Shown: positions 33,234 through 41,649 of the stretch, piece by piece
How the letters are laid out: each line of letters starts with the position of its first letter
Position numbering within the stretch: position 1 is the stretch's first letter
Source: Nitrospira_D sp035465795
Lineage (GTDB): Bacteria > Nitrospirota > Nitrospiria > Nitrospirales > Nitrospiraceae
Assembly: GCF_049546785.1 (NCBI RefSeq)
Contig: NZ_JBMWAN010000002.1
Coordinates: 372,001 to 436,000, forward strand
Reading direction: 5' to 3'
Length of the DNA stretch: 64,000 nucleotides
The notes under the pieces: generated by a model
What the model was told of the DNA's origin: nothing
What the model saw: the letters and a program-made list of their open reading frames with translations, nothing else
The model's database searches: none
Position numbers and translations under genes: made by a program

Positions 33234-33329
33234 ACAAACTCCAACGGATCGTGGTGTGAGAGTCGGCCGGCAGCCTCATGAACCGGGACTGCCGGTTTCG
33301 ACGGTTGAAAATGACGCGGGAGGGGACCG

Positions 33330-33941
33330 TTACGGCTTCTTCGCCTTGATGCACTCGATGTCGAGCCGGATCTGCACCTCGTCGCCGACCACCAACCCGC
33401 CGCTATCGAGCGTCTTGTTCCAGACCATTCCGAAGTCCTTCCGATTGATCGTGCCCTCGCCGGTAAACCCCGCGCGCGTATTGCCCCAGGGATCTTTCGT
33501 TACCCCGTTAAACGTGCCGGCCAAGGTAATTTCTTTCGTCACCCCACGCAGCGTCAGATCGCCGAGCGCCTGGTAGCCCTCGTCCGTCTTCTTATAGCTC
33601 TTCAGCTTATAGGTCATGGCGGGGTACTTCTCGACATCGAAAAAGTCCACGTTCCGGAGATGGGCATCGCGCTTCTCGTGGTTGGTATTGACCGACGCGG
33701 TATTGATTGTGGCTTCGATCGTCTTGAACCGGTGTGCGTCCGCATCCATTTCCACCACTCCGCTATAGTCCATGAACCGGCCCGCCGTCTTCGAGACGAC
33801 CATGTGGGCCACGCGAAATTCAATGATGGAATGGTCGGGATCCAGGTCCCAACGCGCCATTTCCGCGCGGGCCCCGACCGGCAGACTCACCGCCAATACC
33901 CCGATCAACAGACTGACTCCCCATATCGCTCTGCGACGCAT
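33330..33941 (-). CDS. YceI-family periplasmic lipid/isoprenoid-binding protein
   Basis: 203 residues from ATG 33941, which has GGGAGGAGG before it and starts a signal peptide (RAIWGVSLLIGVLAVSLPVG). The YceI barrel signature is plain: WDLDPDHSIIEFRVAHMVVS, GRFMDYSGVVEMDADAHRFK, TINTASVNTNHEKRDAHLRN, DFFDVEKYPAMTYKL, DLTLRGVTKEITL and GFTGEGTINRKDFGMVWN. Members bind polyisoprenoids or amphiphilic lipids in the periplasm. It lies 56 nt after a TonB-like gene. Confidence 0.9.
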   Translation of the reverse strand: MRRRAIWGVSLLIGVLAVSLPVGARAEMARWDLDPDHSIIEFRVAHMVVSKTAGRFMDYSGVVEMDADAHRFKTIEATINTASVNTNHEKRDAHLRNVDFFDVEKYPAMTYKLKSYKKTDEGYQALGDLTLRGVTKEITLAGTFNGVTKDPWGNTRAGFTGEGTINRKDFGMVWNKTLDSGGLVVGDEVQIRLDIECIKAKKP

Positions 33942-33997
33942 GCGCCCTCCTCCCGAACCGTGATTCAACGACAGGCTGCCCGTTTTCGACGACACGC

Positions 33998-34993
33998 TCA
34001 TTTCTTTGACCTGGCGGCACCGCCCTCGGATAGGCCCGACGATTGGATCGTCACCGACTGCACATCACGCCCCGAGGTCTTCGCCCCGGTCCGCATCCGC
34101 ACATGCACATCGACCGCCTCCGATCCTACATCGCCCGGAAATGCGGGAAACGGCTGGGCCTGCACGACGGCAAGAATCCCCGCTTCATCGACTTCCCGCG
34201 CTCCCGATCCCTTTTCGATTTGGATCAGCTGCGCCCGACCGCTCGGATAGAGCCGGAACCGGACCCGCACCGTCTCGCTGGTCGGGGCATGGCGGATATG
34301 GCGGACCGTGCGGCTCCAACTGCGGCTGACCAGGGTGCTGATCTGCTGCCAGTAGGCCTGGCCCTGACCCGGCGCCGGCAAGGGCAGCAAATCTTCTTCC
34401 GCGACCTGCTCCCCGGCAACCGGCACCACATCAGGCTGTTCCTCTTCCGCCATCAGTTCACCGCCGCCGGTCTTCTCGCCGGCTGGCGCGGGCGTGTCCG
34501 CCGCGTCCGGCACCTCGACGGCGCCCAGCGTGACGTAGACCACACGGCTGAGCACCCGCTCGAACTTGCCGTCTCTCAGACGGGCAAATGTGACTTGCAC
34601 CCGGGCGGCTTTGGGAGGGATCGACAATTTTCCCAGAGGAATCGGTTCCAGCGTCGCCGAGCCCTTCATCACCAGGGGCATGTCATCCGGCTCCAGCGTC
34701 ACCAGCTGTCGCTCAAACAAGACCGATTCGCAGATGGCCACCAGAGGCGCACTCCCCTGCGCCACCCCGCCGATGGCGAAGGACAGTTCAACCGGCTTCC
34801 CGACCTGAATCTCCCCCGAAGGATCGGCGGTCTCCAGGGCGATCTTCACCCATCGTTTCACTGATGTCGCTGAAGAAGCAGAGTCGGGTTCCGGAGCGGC
34901 TATGCCTGGGCCGGAAAGAACAGCCAGTTGAAGCGCGCACAGACCCAGAGCACCGGCCGCCAGAGACAGAAGACTGGGCGCGGAGTAGCGCAT
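33998..34993 (-). CDS. TonB-like protein with C-terminal TonB-type domain
   Basis: 331 residues. Signal or anchor at residues 5-33 (LLSLAAGALGLCALQLAVLS). The middle is a beta-rich domain (PVELSFAIGGVAQGSAPLVA) followed by a Pro/Glu linker. The last 100 residues (VRVRFRLYPSGRAQLIQIEK, EAGILAVVQAQPFPAFPG, VDVHVRM) match the TonB/TolA C-terminal fold. It lacks the usual SVALHxxV energy-transducing helix, so it may be a periplasmic scaffold rather than a genuine energy transducer. Divergent from tdh. Confidence 0.7.
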   Translation of the reverse strand: MRYSAPSLLSLAAGALGLCALQLAVLSGPGIAAPEPDSASSATSVKRWVKIALETADPSGEIQVGKPVELSFAIGGVAQGSAPLVAICESVLFERQLVTLEPDDMPLVMKGSATLEPIPLGKLSIPPKAARVQVTFARLRDGKFERVLSRVVYVTLGAVEVPDAADTPAPAGEKTGGGELMAEEEQPDVVPVAGEQVAEEDLLPLPAPGQGQAYWQQISTLVSRSWSRTVRHIRHAPTSETVRVRFRLYPSGRAQLIQIEKGSGAREVDEAGILAVVQAQPFPAFPGDVGSEAVDVHVRMRTGAKTSGRDVQSVTIQSSGLSEGGAARSKK

Positions 34994-35085
34994 GGATTCA
35001 TCCTACTCAGCCCCGCCACCGAGTGCAACCCGTTTTTTCGCCGCCCGTGCGTGCCTCTCTCATGCCGTTCAGTTAGAATGGACGC

Positions 35086-36120
35086 ATGCGCGCGCTCGTG
35101 AAAACGACTCCCGCTCCGGGACTGACGGCGATGACCTGTCCGGACCCGACGCCGGGGCCGTACGACGCGATCGTCCGGGTGAAGGCCACCTCCCTCTGCG
35201 GGACCGACGCCCATATCTACAATTGGGATCCCTGGGCGCACAGCCGGATTCACCCGCCGCGCATCATCGGCCATGAAATGTGCGGCGAGGTCGTGGAGGT
35301 CGGCGCCGACGTGACCCTCGTGAAGGTGGGCGACTACGTCGCAGCCGAATCGCACATTACCTGTGGGCAATGTTTTCAATGCCGCACCGGGCAGGCTCAC
35401 GTCTGCCGGAACTACCGCATCCTGGGGGTCGATCGCGACGGCTCGTTTGCCGAATACGTCGCGCTGCCTGAAAAGGTGCTCTGGCACACGCCGGCGGCGC
35501 TGCCGCCTGAATTCGCCTCCGTCCAGGAACCGCTCGGCAATGCGGTGGACGCCGCGCTGGCCGAAGACCTCACCGGCCACACCGTCCTGATTACCGGCTG
35601 CGGCCCGACCGGACTGTTTTCGGCCGCCGTGGCCCGCACGGCAGGCGCCGCCACGATCATCGCCTCCGACGTCAGCGACTACCGTCTCGACCTGGCCAAG
35701 CAGGTCGGAGCGGATTACGTGCTGAACGCCAGGACCGAGACTCCCGCCCACATCGCCGCCGCCATTCGCGACATCACCGCGGGAGAGGGCGTGGACGCGG
35801 CGCTGGAAATGTCCGGCAATCCCGGCGCTCTGCACGTCGCGTTCGGCGCGGTGAAGAACGGCGGGCGCGTCACGCTGTTCGGCATTCCCACCGGCCCGAT
35901 CTCGTTCGACCTGGCCAACGAAATCATCTTTAAGGGCATCCGCGTTCACGGCATCACGGGCCGGCACCTCTTCAGCACCTGGTATCGCTTGGCCGGCCTG
36001 TTCAAAGCAGGCCTCAATATCAAACCGGTCATTACCCATACGTTCCCGATGAGCGACTATGCGAAAGGGTTCGAGTTGATCAATTCAGGCCAGTGCGGCA
36101 AAGTGGTGCTGTTTCCATAA
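35086..36120 (+). CDS. tdh: L-threonine 3-dehydrogenase
   Basis: 344 residues. Catalytic zinc site SLCGTDAHIYNWDPWA and GHEMCGEVVEVG; structural zinc cysteines CGQCFQCRTGQAHVC; NAD site VLITGCGPTGLFSAAVARTA; and LEMSGNPGALHVAFGAVKNG, ITGRHLFSTWY near the end. Oxidises L-threonine to 2-amino-3-oxobutyrate. The product is cleaved by Kbl, encoded next. No ribosome site is clear, and TAGAAT lies only 8 nt before the ATG, so the message may be nearly leaderless. Confidence 0.94.
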   Translation: MRALVKTTPAPGLTAMTCPDPTPGPYDAIVRVKATSLCGTDAHIYNWDPWAHSRIHPPRIIGHEMCGEVVEVGADVTLVKVGDYVAAESHITCGQCFQCRTGQAHVCRNYRILGVDRDGSFAEYVALPEKVLWHTPAALPPEFASVQEPLGNAVDAALAEDLTGHTVLITGCGPTGLFSAAVARTAGAATIIASDVSDYRLDLAKQVGADYVLNARTETPAHIAAAIRDITAGEGVDAALEMSGNPGALHVAFGAVKNGGRVTLFGIPTGPISFDLANEIIFKGIRVHGITGRHLFSTWYRLAGLFKAGLNIKPVITHTFPMSDYAKGFELINSGQCGKVVLFP

Positions 36121-36234
36121 GGATGGGCGAGAGGTGCGCGGCGAGAGGCCAGGGGGCGGAGAACGGACCGGACGGCCCACACCCATATTTGTCACTCTAG
36201 CCCCTAGCCCCGCGCCTCTTGCCTAAGAAAGACG
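36121..36234 (+). repeat. Intergenic GCGAGAGG-unit repeat, copy B
   Basis: The tdh-kbl spacer holds GGCGAGAGG, GGCGAGAGGCC and, near the other end, CTAGCCCCTAGCCCCGCGCC and TCTTGCC. The two ends are partly complementary. Related to the spacers at 16894 and 37426. Confidence 0.5.
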
Positions 36235-37425
36235 ATGGCCTACGACTCCCTCAAGAAGGTGCTCACCCAACACCTCGCCGAGATTCGCGCAGCCGGCTTG
36301 TATAAACACGAGCGGCAACTGCTGAGCCCCCAAGGCACCGACATTCGCGTCGCGCAAGGCCCGGTCCTGAACCTCTGCGCGAATAACTATCTGGGGCTGG
36401 CCAACCACCCGGACATCCGGCAGGCTGCAATTCACGGATTGGAGCAGCACGGATACGGCATGGCGTCGGTGCGGTTCATCTGCGGCACCCAGGACCTGCA
36501 CCAGCGCCTGGAGCAGGCGATCAGCGCCTTCCTCGGAACCGACAGCACCATTCTCTATAGCTCCTGCTTCGATGCGAACGGCGGGCTGTTCGAAGTGCTG
36601 CTCGACGAGCAGGATGCGGTCATCAGCGACGCCTTGAACCATGCCAGCGTGATCGACGGGATTCGCCTCTGCAAGGCCCGGCGGTTCCGCTACGCCCATG
36701 CCGACATGGCCGACCTGGAAGCCCGGTTGCAGGAAGCCCGGGCCTGCCGGCTGCGCCTCATCGCGACGGACGGCGTATTCTCGATGGATGGCGATCTGGC
36801 CAGGCTGGATCACATCGCGGACCTGGCCGACCGCTACGACGCCGTGGTGATGGTGGACGACAGCCATGCGACCGGCGTGCTGGGTCCGGGCGGCCGCGGA
36901 ACGCCGGCGCACTTCGGCGTTGCGGATCGTGTCGATATCGTCACCAGCACGCTGGGGAAAAGCCTGGGCGGAGCGGCGGGAGGCTTCACCTCGGGACGAG
37001 CCGAAATTGTCGAGCTGCTGCGCCAGCGGTCCCGGCCCTATTTGTTTTCCAACGCACTCCCGCCGGTCATTGCGGCGGCCGCCCTGCAGGCCGTGCAGAT
37101 GGTCGCGCAAGGCGATGCGCTCCGCGCGCAGTTGCAGGACAACGCCGCCTTCTTCCGGGGGCAGTTGAACGCCCTCGGGTTCCGGCTGGTGCCCGGCACC
37201 CATCCGATTATCCCTGTCATGCTGGGTGACGCCACGCTCGCCACGAAGATGGCCGATCGCCTGCTGCAGGAAGGCATCTATGTCGTCGGATTCAGTTATC
37301 CCGTGGTACCGAAAGGGCAAGCCCGCATTCGCGTCCAGATGTCGGCGGCGCACACCAGATCCCAACTGGAGAGAGCGGTCGCGGCGTTTGCGAAAGTGGG
37401 ACGGGAGCTCGGCATCATTGCATGA
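36235..37425 (+). CDS. kbl: Glycine C-acetyltransferase (2-amino-3-ketobutyrate CoA ligase)
   Basis: 396 residues of the alpha-oxoamine synthase family. Landmarks: NLCANNYLGLANHPDI, GMASVRFICGTQDLHQRLEQ, SDALNHASVIDGIRL, TDGVFSMDGDLARL, VMVDDSHATGVLGPGGRG and the PLP lysine in TSTLGKSLGGAAGG. Length and start agree with the E. coli enzyme. It splits 2-amino-3-oxobutyrate with CoA into glycine and acetyl-CoA, completing threonine breakdown with Tdh. Confidence 0.95.
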   Translation: MAYDSLKKVLTQHLAEIRAAGLYKHERQLLSPQGTDIRVAQGPVLNLCANNYLGLANHPDIRQAAIHGLEQHGYGMASVRFICGTQDLHQRLEQAISAFLGTDSTILYSSCFDANGGLFEVLLDEQDAVISDALNHASVIDGIRLCKARRFRYAHADMADLEARLQEARACRLRLIATDGVFSMDGDLARLDHIADLADRYDAVVMVDDSHATGVLGPGGRGTPAHFGVADRVDIVTSTLGKSLGGAAGGFTSGRAEIVELLRQRSRPYLFSNALPPVIAAAALQAVQMVAQGDALRAQLQDNAAFFRGQLNALGFRLVPGTHPIIPVMLGDATLATKMADRLLQEGIYVVGFSYPVVPKGQARIRVQMSAAHTRSQLERAVAAFAKVGRELGIIA

Positions 37426-37494
37426 TGCAGGCGAGGGGCGAGCGTGCGGGAGCCATATTGCCCGCGCCCTAGCCCGACCCTCTGACCTTCTGTT
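37426..37494 (+). repeat. Intergenic repeat, copy C
   Basis: GGCGAGGGGCGAGCG near the left end and GCGCCCTAGCCCGACCC towards the right; same composition and unit type as copies A and B. Lies between the convergent kbl and mlaA genes. Confidence 0.4.
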
Positions 37495-38403
37495 CTATTC
37501 CTGAATGGCGCGGACGCGCTTTTGGAGATAGCCGTTGCGGACAGCGGTGTAGAGGTCCAGCGTCGCTTCTTCAACTCCTTGGAACTTCTCCAGATTCAGC
37601 GAGCGATCATTCACCATTTCAAACGCCCGCGCCCCTAACTGGATCACGGTCGACGTCATGCGATCCGAATGGGCGATGACCGAGGGAATTCCTTCGACTT
37701 CAATGATCGGGGCCACCAGCCAGTTCATGGGATTGAGCGCAATATCGCCGAGGAAGCCGGTGAAATCACGGAGGTTGAACGGGGGCAGCAGCGGAAGTAC
37801 CAGATAGGGACCGGGCGGCACACCATAGAAACCCAGCGTCTGGCCTGTGTCTTCCTCCGGGGTCCTGATGTCCATGTCCTTCGCCACATCGTACAAACCT
37901 CCGAACCCGAAGGTCGTGTTCAGAAGAAACCGGCCCATTTCAACACCGGCCCCGTGGAATTTCCCCTGAAAAATATTATTGAAGAACCGTTGAGGGAAGC
38001 GCACGTTGTAGAACAGGTTGCTGAAGCCGATCTGCACGGCATTCGGCACGACAAAGTTATAGCCCTTCGCGACCGGCTTCAACACCCATCGATCGACCTG
38101 CCGGTTGAACTCGAACATTTTTACATTGAAGGGCTCCCAGGGGTCGTATTCCTCGACCGTCTCCTCCCCGCCCTTGGCGAACGGATCGAACAACTCGTCC
38201 GACGGCGTATCTTGGACGGGTGCCTTCGACCCGACAGGTGCGGCGCTCGCCACCAGGATGACCGGAGCCTGAGACTCACCCACACCCGTCGCCGGACCGG
38301 GCCCCTGACCCGTGACGCCGGGCCCGCCGGCACAGGCAGCGAGCAACATCGTAGCCAGCACAATTCCAACTCCCCGATTCATTTGTTTCCGATCAACACT
38401 CAC
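37495..38403 (-). CDS. mlaA: MlaA (VacJ) phospholipid-transport lipoprotein
   Basis: About 302 residues. The GTG at 38403 is chosen as AAGGAGG lies 5 nt before it; an ATG at 38382 is the alternative. A lipoprotein signal (VLATMLLAACAGG) gives a lipidated Cys. The MlaA domain has DPWEPFNVKMFEFNRQVDRW, NLFYNVRFPQRFFNNIFQGK, GRFLLNTTFGFGGLYDVAKD and PEEDTGQTLGFYGVPPGPYL. MlaA sits in the outer membrane and removes phospholipids from its outer leaflet. The other mla genes are not nearby. Confidence 0.9.
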   Translation of the reverse strand: MSVDRKQMNRGVGIVLATMLLAACAGGPGVTGQGPGPATGVGESQAPVILVASAAPVGSKAPVQDTPSDELFDPFAKGGEETVEEYDPWEPFNVKMFEFNRQVDRWVLKPVAKGYNFVVPNAVQIGFSNLFYNVRFPQRFFNNIFQGKFHGAGVEMGRFLLNTTFGFGGLYDVAKDMDIRTPEEDTGQTLGFYGVPPGPYLVLPLLPPFNLRDFTGFLGDIALNPMNWLVAPIIEVEGIPSVIAHSDRMTSTVIQLGARAFEMVNDRSLNLEKFQGVEEATLDLYTAVRNGYLQKRVRAIQE

Positions 38404-38474
38404 TCCAGCCTCCTTGAGCACACCTCAGAACGATCTGCATTAAAAACACCCGACCCCGAAGAGCCACGCGGCGC

Positions 38475-38503
38475 ACTGTATCAAAAGTCATCTGCTTCGC
38501 CAA
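38475..38503 (-). promoter_or_regulatory. Candidate promoter for mlaA
   Basis: Minus strand TTGGCG, 17-nt spacer, TACAGT, about 70 nt before the GTG at 38403. Confidence 0.35.
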
Positions 38504-38559
38504 CGCCAATCGTGATCCGTTCCGACCGCTGACCGCGCTGGGTCACGATGTCCTCCATC

Positions 38560-39246
38560 TCACATCCTGATCGCCCGCTGGACGAATTCGGCCCACTGGC
38601 GGAAGTACGGCGCCCCTCCGACCTGATACGTGTTGTTGTGATCGGCGCCCCGGATTACATACCACTCTTTCGGAGGTTGTGCCGCCTCAAAGACCTGGCG
38701 TCCGAGTTCGATCGGAATAATGTCGTCCCGATCGCCGTGAATGATGAGCTTGGGAAGGGAGAGCAGCGGAAGCCGGTCGATCAACCGGAATGAGGCTCCC
38801 AGCAGCCAGTGTACCGGCATGCCGCCATAGTAATGTTTGGCGACGGCTTCAATGGAGGGAAAAGACGACTCAAGAATGAGTCCGGCGGCCGGCCTCTGCG
38901 CGGCCAGTTCACCCGCCACCGCCGCGCCCAGCGACCGGCCGAACAGGATGAGGCGATCGGGACGAATCATTCGCGTGCGCGTCAGATAATCATAGGCTCC
39001 GACGGCATCCTGATACAGCCCCTCTTCGGATGGCTTTCCCTGGCTCCGGCCATAGCCACGGTAGTCGAAGAGGAACACCGACAGCCCCAGCCGGAAGAGC
39101 TCACGCAGGTTCTCCAGGCGGTTGATGATCGTCCCGGCGTTGCCATGACACCAGAGGACGACCGGGCGGTCCGCCTGCGCCTCGACATACCAGCCGAAGA
39201 GTTTCGTCCCGTCACCGGACTGAAACCACACCTCTTCCAGCGGCAA
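38560..39246 (-). CDS. Alpha/beta hydrolase, ABHD13/BEM46-like; true start uncertain
   Basis: 228 residues from TTG 39246. VVLWCHGNAGTIINRLENLR (oxyanion hole), LFDYRGYGRSQGKPSEEGLY, LFGRSLGAAVAGELAAQRPA with nucleophile Ser, LIIHGDRDDIIPIELGRQ with catalytic Asp and GADHNNTY with catalytic His form a complete triad. The frame stays open upstream to a TAA at 39355-39357 and encodes sensible protein there (LDQFFVYHPEPWQDRDWAGL), but contains no ATG, GTG or TTG before 39246. Either a rare start is used near 39354 or the sequence has an indel. The enzyme is likely a cytoplasmic or membrane-bound esterase. Confidence 0.8.
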   Translation of the reverse strand: MPLEEVWFQSGDGTKLFGWYVEAQADRPVVLWCHGNAGTIINRLENLRELFRLGLSVFLFDYRGYGRSQGKPSEEGLYQDAVGAYDYLTRTRMIRPDRLILFGRSLGAAVAGELAAQRPAAGLILESSFPSIEAVAKHYYGGMPVHWLLGASFRLIDRLPLLSLPKLIIHGDRDDIIPIELGRQVFEAAQPPKEWYVIRGADHNNTYQVGGAPYFRQWAEFVQRAIRM

Positions 39247-39354
39247 CCCGCTGAGCCCGGCCCAATCCCGGTCTTGCCAGGGCTCCGGATGATAGACGAA
39301 GAATTGATCGAGGATACTGATAGCAACCTCAGAGAGCCGAAGCCGTGGCCGCAG

Positions 39355-40075
39355 TTAGAACGACCATCCCACGCCCGCGGAAATAAGATGCGTCTGCAAA
39401 TCGAGCTTCACCTTGGAATCGCCGGCCCCGTCGGCGTCCCAACCGTACTTGGTCACGAAATATTTGTACTCGCCGAACAGAAACAGTCGCTTCGTCACAA
39501 AGGTCTTCAGGCCTCCCAGGAACTGATAGGCGAAGGCCAGACTGCCCGAACTCCCGCTCAAGGCCGTGCCGCCGCCCTGAATCGACGTATCCATAGAGAA
39601 ACCCCATCGACGAGCCGGCGCCGACCCCGACATAGGGCTGCAGGGTTTCACCGCGGTACCGCAGCATGAAATTATACATCGTGTTCACGGCAATCAAGCT
39701 GCCTTGAGCCTGAGTGGTGCCGGCGCCGGACGTGACGCGCGGAGCCCGCACGCTGCCCCCGAGCCCGAAGGCTTCAACTTCGCCGCCGAGAATCTTGTTG
39801 GTAAACCAGGGATAGGCCTCGAACTTCATGCCGGCTCCAAACGTGCCGCGAATGTCGGTACCTTGGATACCTACCCCGCCCACGGTCAGATCCTTATCTC
39901 GTGGCAGAAAGGCCATCGCATGACCGCTCAAATAGAGATCGACCTTCCTTTCCGGCTTTTTCTGTGGCGGCGGATCGCCCGACTCCTGGGCAAATCCCGA
40001 CACAACTGCCGCTGTTGCCAGCACGAGAGCCATGCAGGCCCGAAGCACCAGCTTCTGCATGATCGGCCGCGTCAT
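39355..40075 (-). pseudogene. Outer-membrane beta-barrel protein gene with an apparent frameshift
   Basis: From ATG 40075 a signal peptide (RACMALVLATAAVVSGFAQE) and a barrel protein read well to YVGVGAGSSMGF near 39600. There the first frame turns into Arg-rich nonsense, while another frame starting SMDTSIQGGGTALSGSSGSL continues with LAFAYQFLGGLKTFVTKRLF, FGEYKYFVTKYGWDADGAG and a typical barrel end AGVGWSF before TAA 39355. One surplus base near 39596-39602 (TTTCTCTATGG) explains the break. The complete product would be about 240 residues. It could be a real mutation or a sequence error. Confidence 0.75.
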
Positions 40076-40229
40076 TTTTCCCGGGAGCCTCCCCGCCGAC
40101 TCCCCTCAACCGGTTCGGAACCCTGACACGGTAGTACCGGAAACGGATGAAAAAAACCAGCCGGGAACGTTCCTATGGCAATGCCCTCCCCTCGACTTCC
40201 CATAGCTAGCCATTGTCGAACCGCTTGGG

Positions 40230-40235
40230 TATACT
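40230..40235 (+). promoter_or_regulatory. Candidate -10 box before the flavoprotein gene
   Basis: TATACT, 38 nt before the TTG start at 40273; no good -35 at 17 nt. It would drive the plus-strand arm of the polyene-like cluster. Confidence 0.3.
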
Positions 40236-40272
40236 TCGCCCCCGCTTTACCATTTCTAAGCGAGGGATTGCG

Positions 40273-41628
40273 TTGGCACACCATTCGTCTCCCGGTCCGC
40301 TCCCAACTCCTCTTTCATGTGATGTGCTTGTCGTCGGCGCAGGCCCGGCGGGATCTACGATCTCGGCCTTGCTGGCCGAACGGGGCTGGAACGTCCACGT
40401 GCTGGAAAAAGATCCCCATCCGCGATTCCATATCGGCGAATCGCTGCTGCCGCAATCCCTGCCGATCCTCAAACAATTGGGCGTCCTGCCCGAGGTGGAA
40501 AAGATCGGGATCGTGAAGTATGGCGCGGAAATGATCTCGCACCGCTACGGCCGAACCCAGATGTTCTATTTCTCCAAAGCGTTCGATGAATCCCAACCCT
40601 ATGCGTTTGAAGTCAAACGCTCCGAATTCGACGCCATTCTGCTGAAAAATGCGATCGCCAAAGGCGCGCAGGTTCATGAGGGTGTTCGCGCGGGGCGCGT
40701 CGAGTTTCGCCCCGGCACGACCTCTCTCGTGCATGCGCAAGACCGGGGTGGGAAGCCACTCGCCTGGGAGGCCCGGTTCGTCGTCGATGCGAGCGGGCGC
40801 GATACATTTCTGTCCGGGCAGCTGGGCGGCAAACAACGCAGCCAGACCCATAATAGCGCGGCCGTCTTCGGTCACTTCGAAGGGGTCGGAAGGCTGCCGG
40901 GGAAAGACGAAGGCAACATCACGGCCGCCTGGCTGGATCACGGCTGGTGCTGGATGATCCCGTTCAAAGACGGCACCACCAGCGTCGGCGTGGTCTGCTG
41001 GCCGGACTACATTAAGTCGCGCACCACGCCGCTCGATCAATTCTTGCTGGACACGCTACGCCAATCTCCCGTGGTAGCCGAACGTATGCGCCACGCAAAG
41101 CTCCTCACGCCGGTCTATGCCGCCGCCAACTTTTCGTACCGGCGTGACACCATGGCGGGCGACGGCTACCTCATAGTCGGAGATGCGTTCGCCTTCATCG
41201 ACCCGGTCTTCTCCAGCGGCGTCCACCTGGCGCTGAACAGCGCCGTGCAGGGAGCCAACGTCGTCGAGGCCCACCTTCGCCATTCAGCCGATTATGCGCA
41301 ACGGCTCCGGGAATTCGAACGCATGGTGAGGCGGGGCATCAAGACCTTTTCGTGGTTCATTCATCGCTTTACCCAACCGGCCTTTCAATCGCTGTTCGTC
41401 TCGACCAGAAAGCCGCCGAAAATCGAGCGGGCCGTGCTGTCGCTCCTGGCCGGCGACGTGTATGCGCAAAAGCGGGCGCGGTTCCCCCTGTTCCTCTTTA
41501 AGGTTTGCTATTACACCGTTTTCGTGTTGAATTGGAAAGAGAATTGGGCGGTCTGCCGGCGCAGAAAATCCGGCACCTCGACAACGGTGACCGAGGTACA
41601 GGACTACGCCGTCAAGCAACCGTTCTAG
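40273..41628 (+). CDS. FAD-dependent oxidoreductase of the flavin halogenase-like group
   Basis: 451 residues from TTG 40273, with GCGAGGGA upstream; the frame runs back to a TTG at 40213. FAD site CDVLVVGAGPAGSTISALLA, then LEKDPHPRFHIGESLLPQSL, a WCWMIP motif (HGWCWMIPFKDG) as in flavin-dependent halogenases and their non-halogenating relatives, and LIVGDAFAFIDPVFSSGVHL. The halogenase Lys motif GxGxIP is not seen. Such proteins accompany aryl polyene and resorcinol clusters, where they halogenate, hydroxylate or reduce the pigment. It is the first gene of the plus-strand arm that includes a chorismatase. Confidence 0.85.
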   Translation: MAHHSSPGPLPTPLSCDVLVVGAGPAGSTISALLAERGWNVHVLEKDPHPRFHIGESLLPQSLPILKQLGVLPEVEKIGIVKYGAEMISHRYGRTQMFYFSKAFDESQPYAFEVKRSEFDAILLKNAIAKGAQVHEGVRAGRVEFRPGTTSLVHAQDRGGKPLAWEARFVVDASGRDTFLSGQLGGKQRSQTHNSAAVFGHFEGVGRLPGKDEGNITAAWLDHGWCWMIPFKDGTTSVGVVCWPDYIKSRTTPLDQFLLDTLRQSPVVAERMRHAKLLTPVYAAANFSYRRDTMAGDGYLIVGDAFAFIDPVFSSGVHLALNSAVQGANVVEAHLRHSADYAQRLREFERMVRRGIKTFSWFIHRFTQPAFQSLFVSTRKPPKIERAVLSLLAGDVYAQKRARFPLFLFKVCYYTVFVLNWKENWAVCRRRKSGTSTTVTEVQDYAVKQPF

Positions 41629-41649
41629 CCGGGCACCAACAGGAGCCGC

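Noticed and set aside
38809..39669. 286-codon plus-strand frame over the hydrolase and barrel genes
   Set aside because: Shadow of minus-strand genes with recognised motifs; its protein is low in hydrophobic residues and unlike any family.
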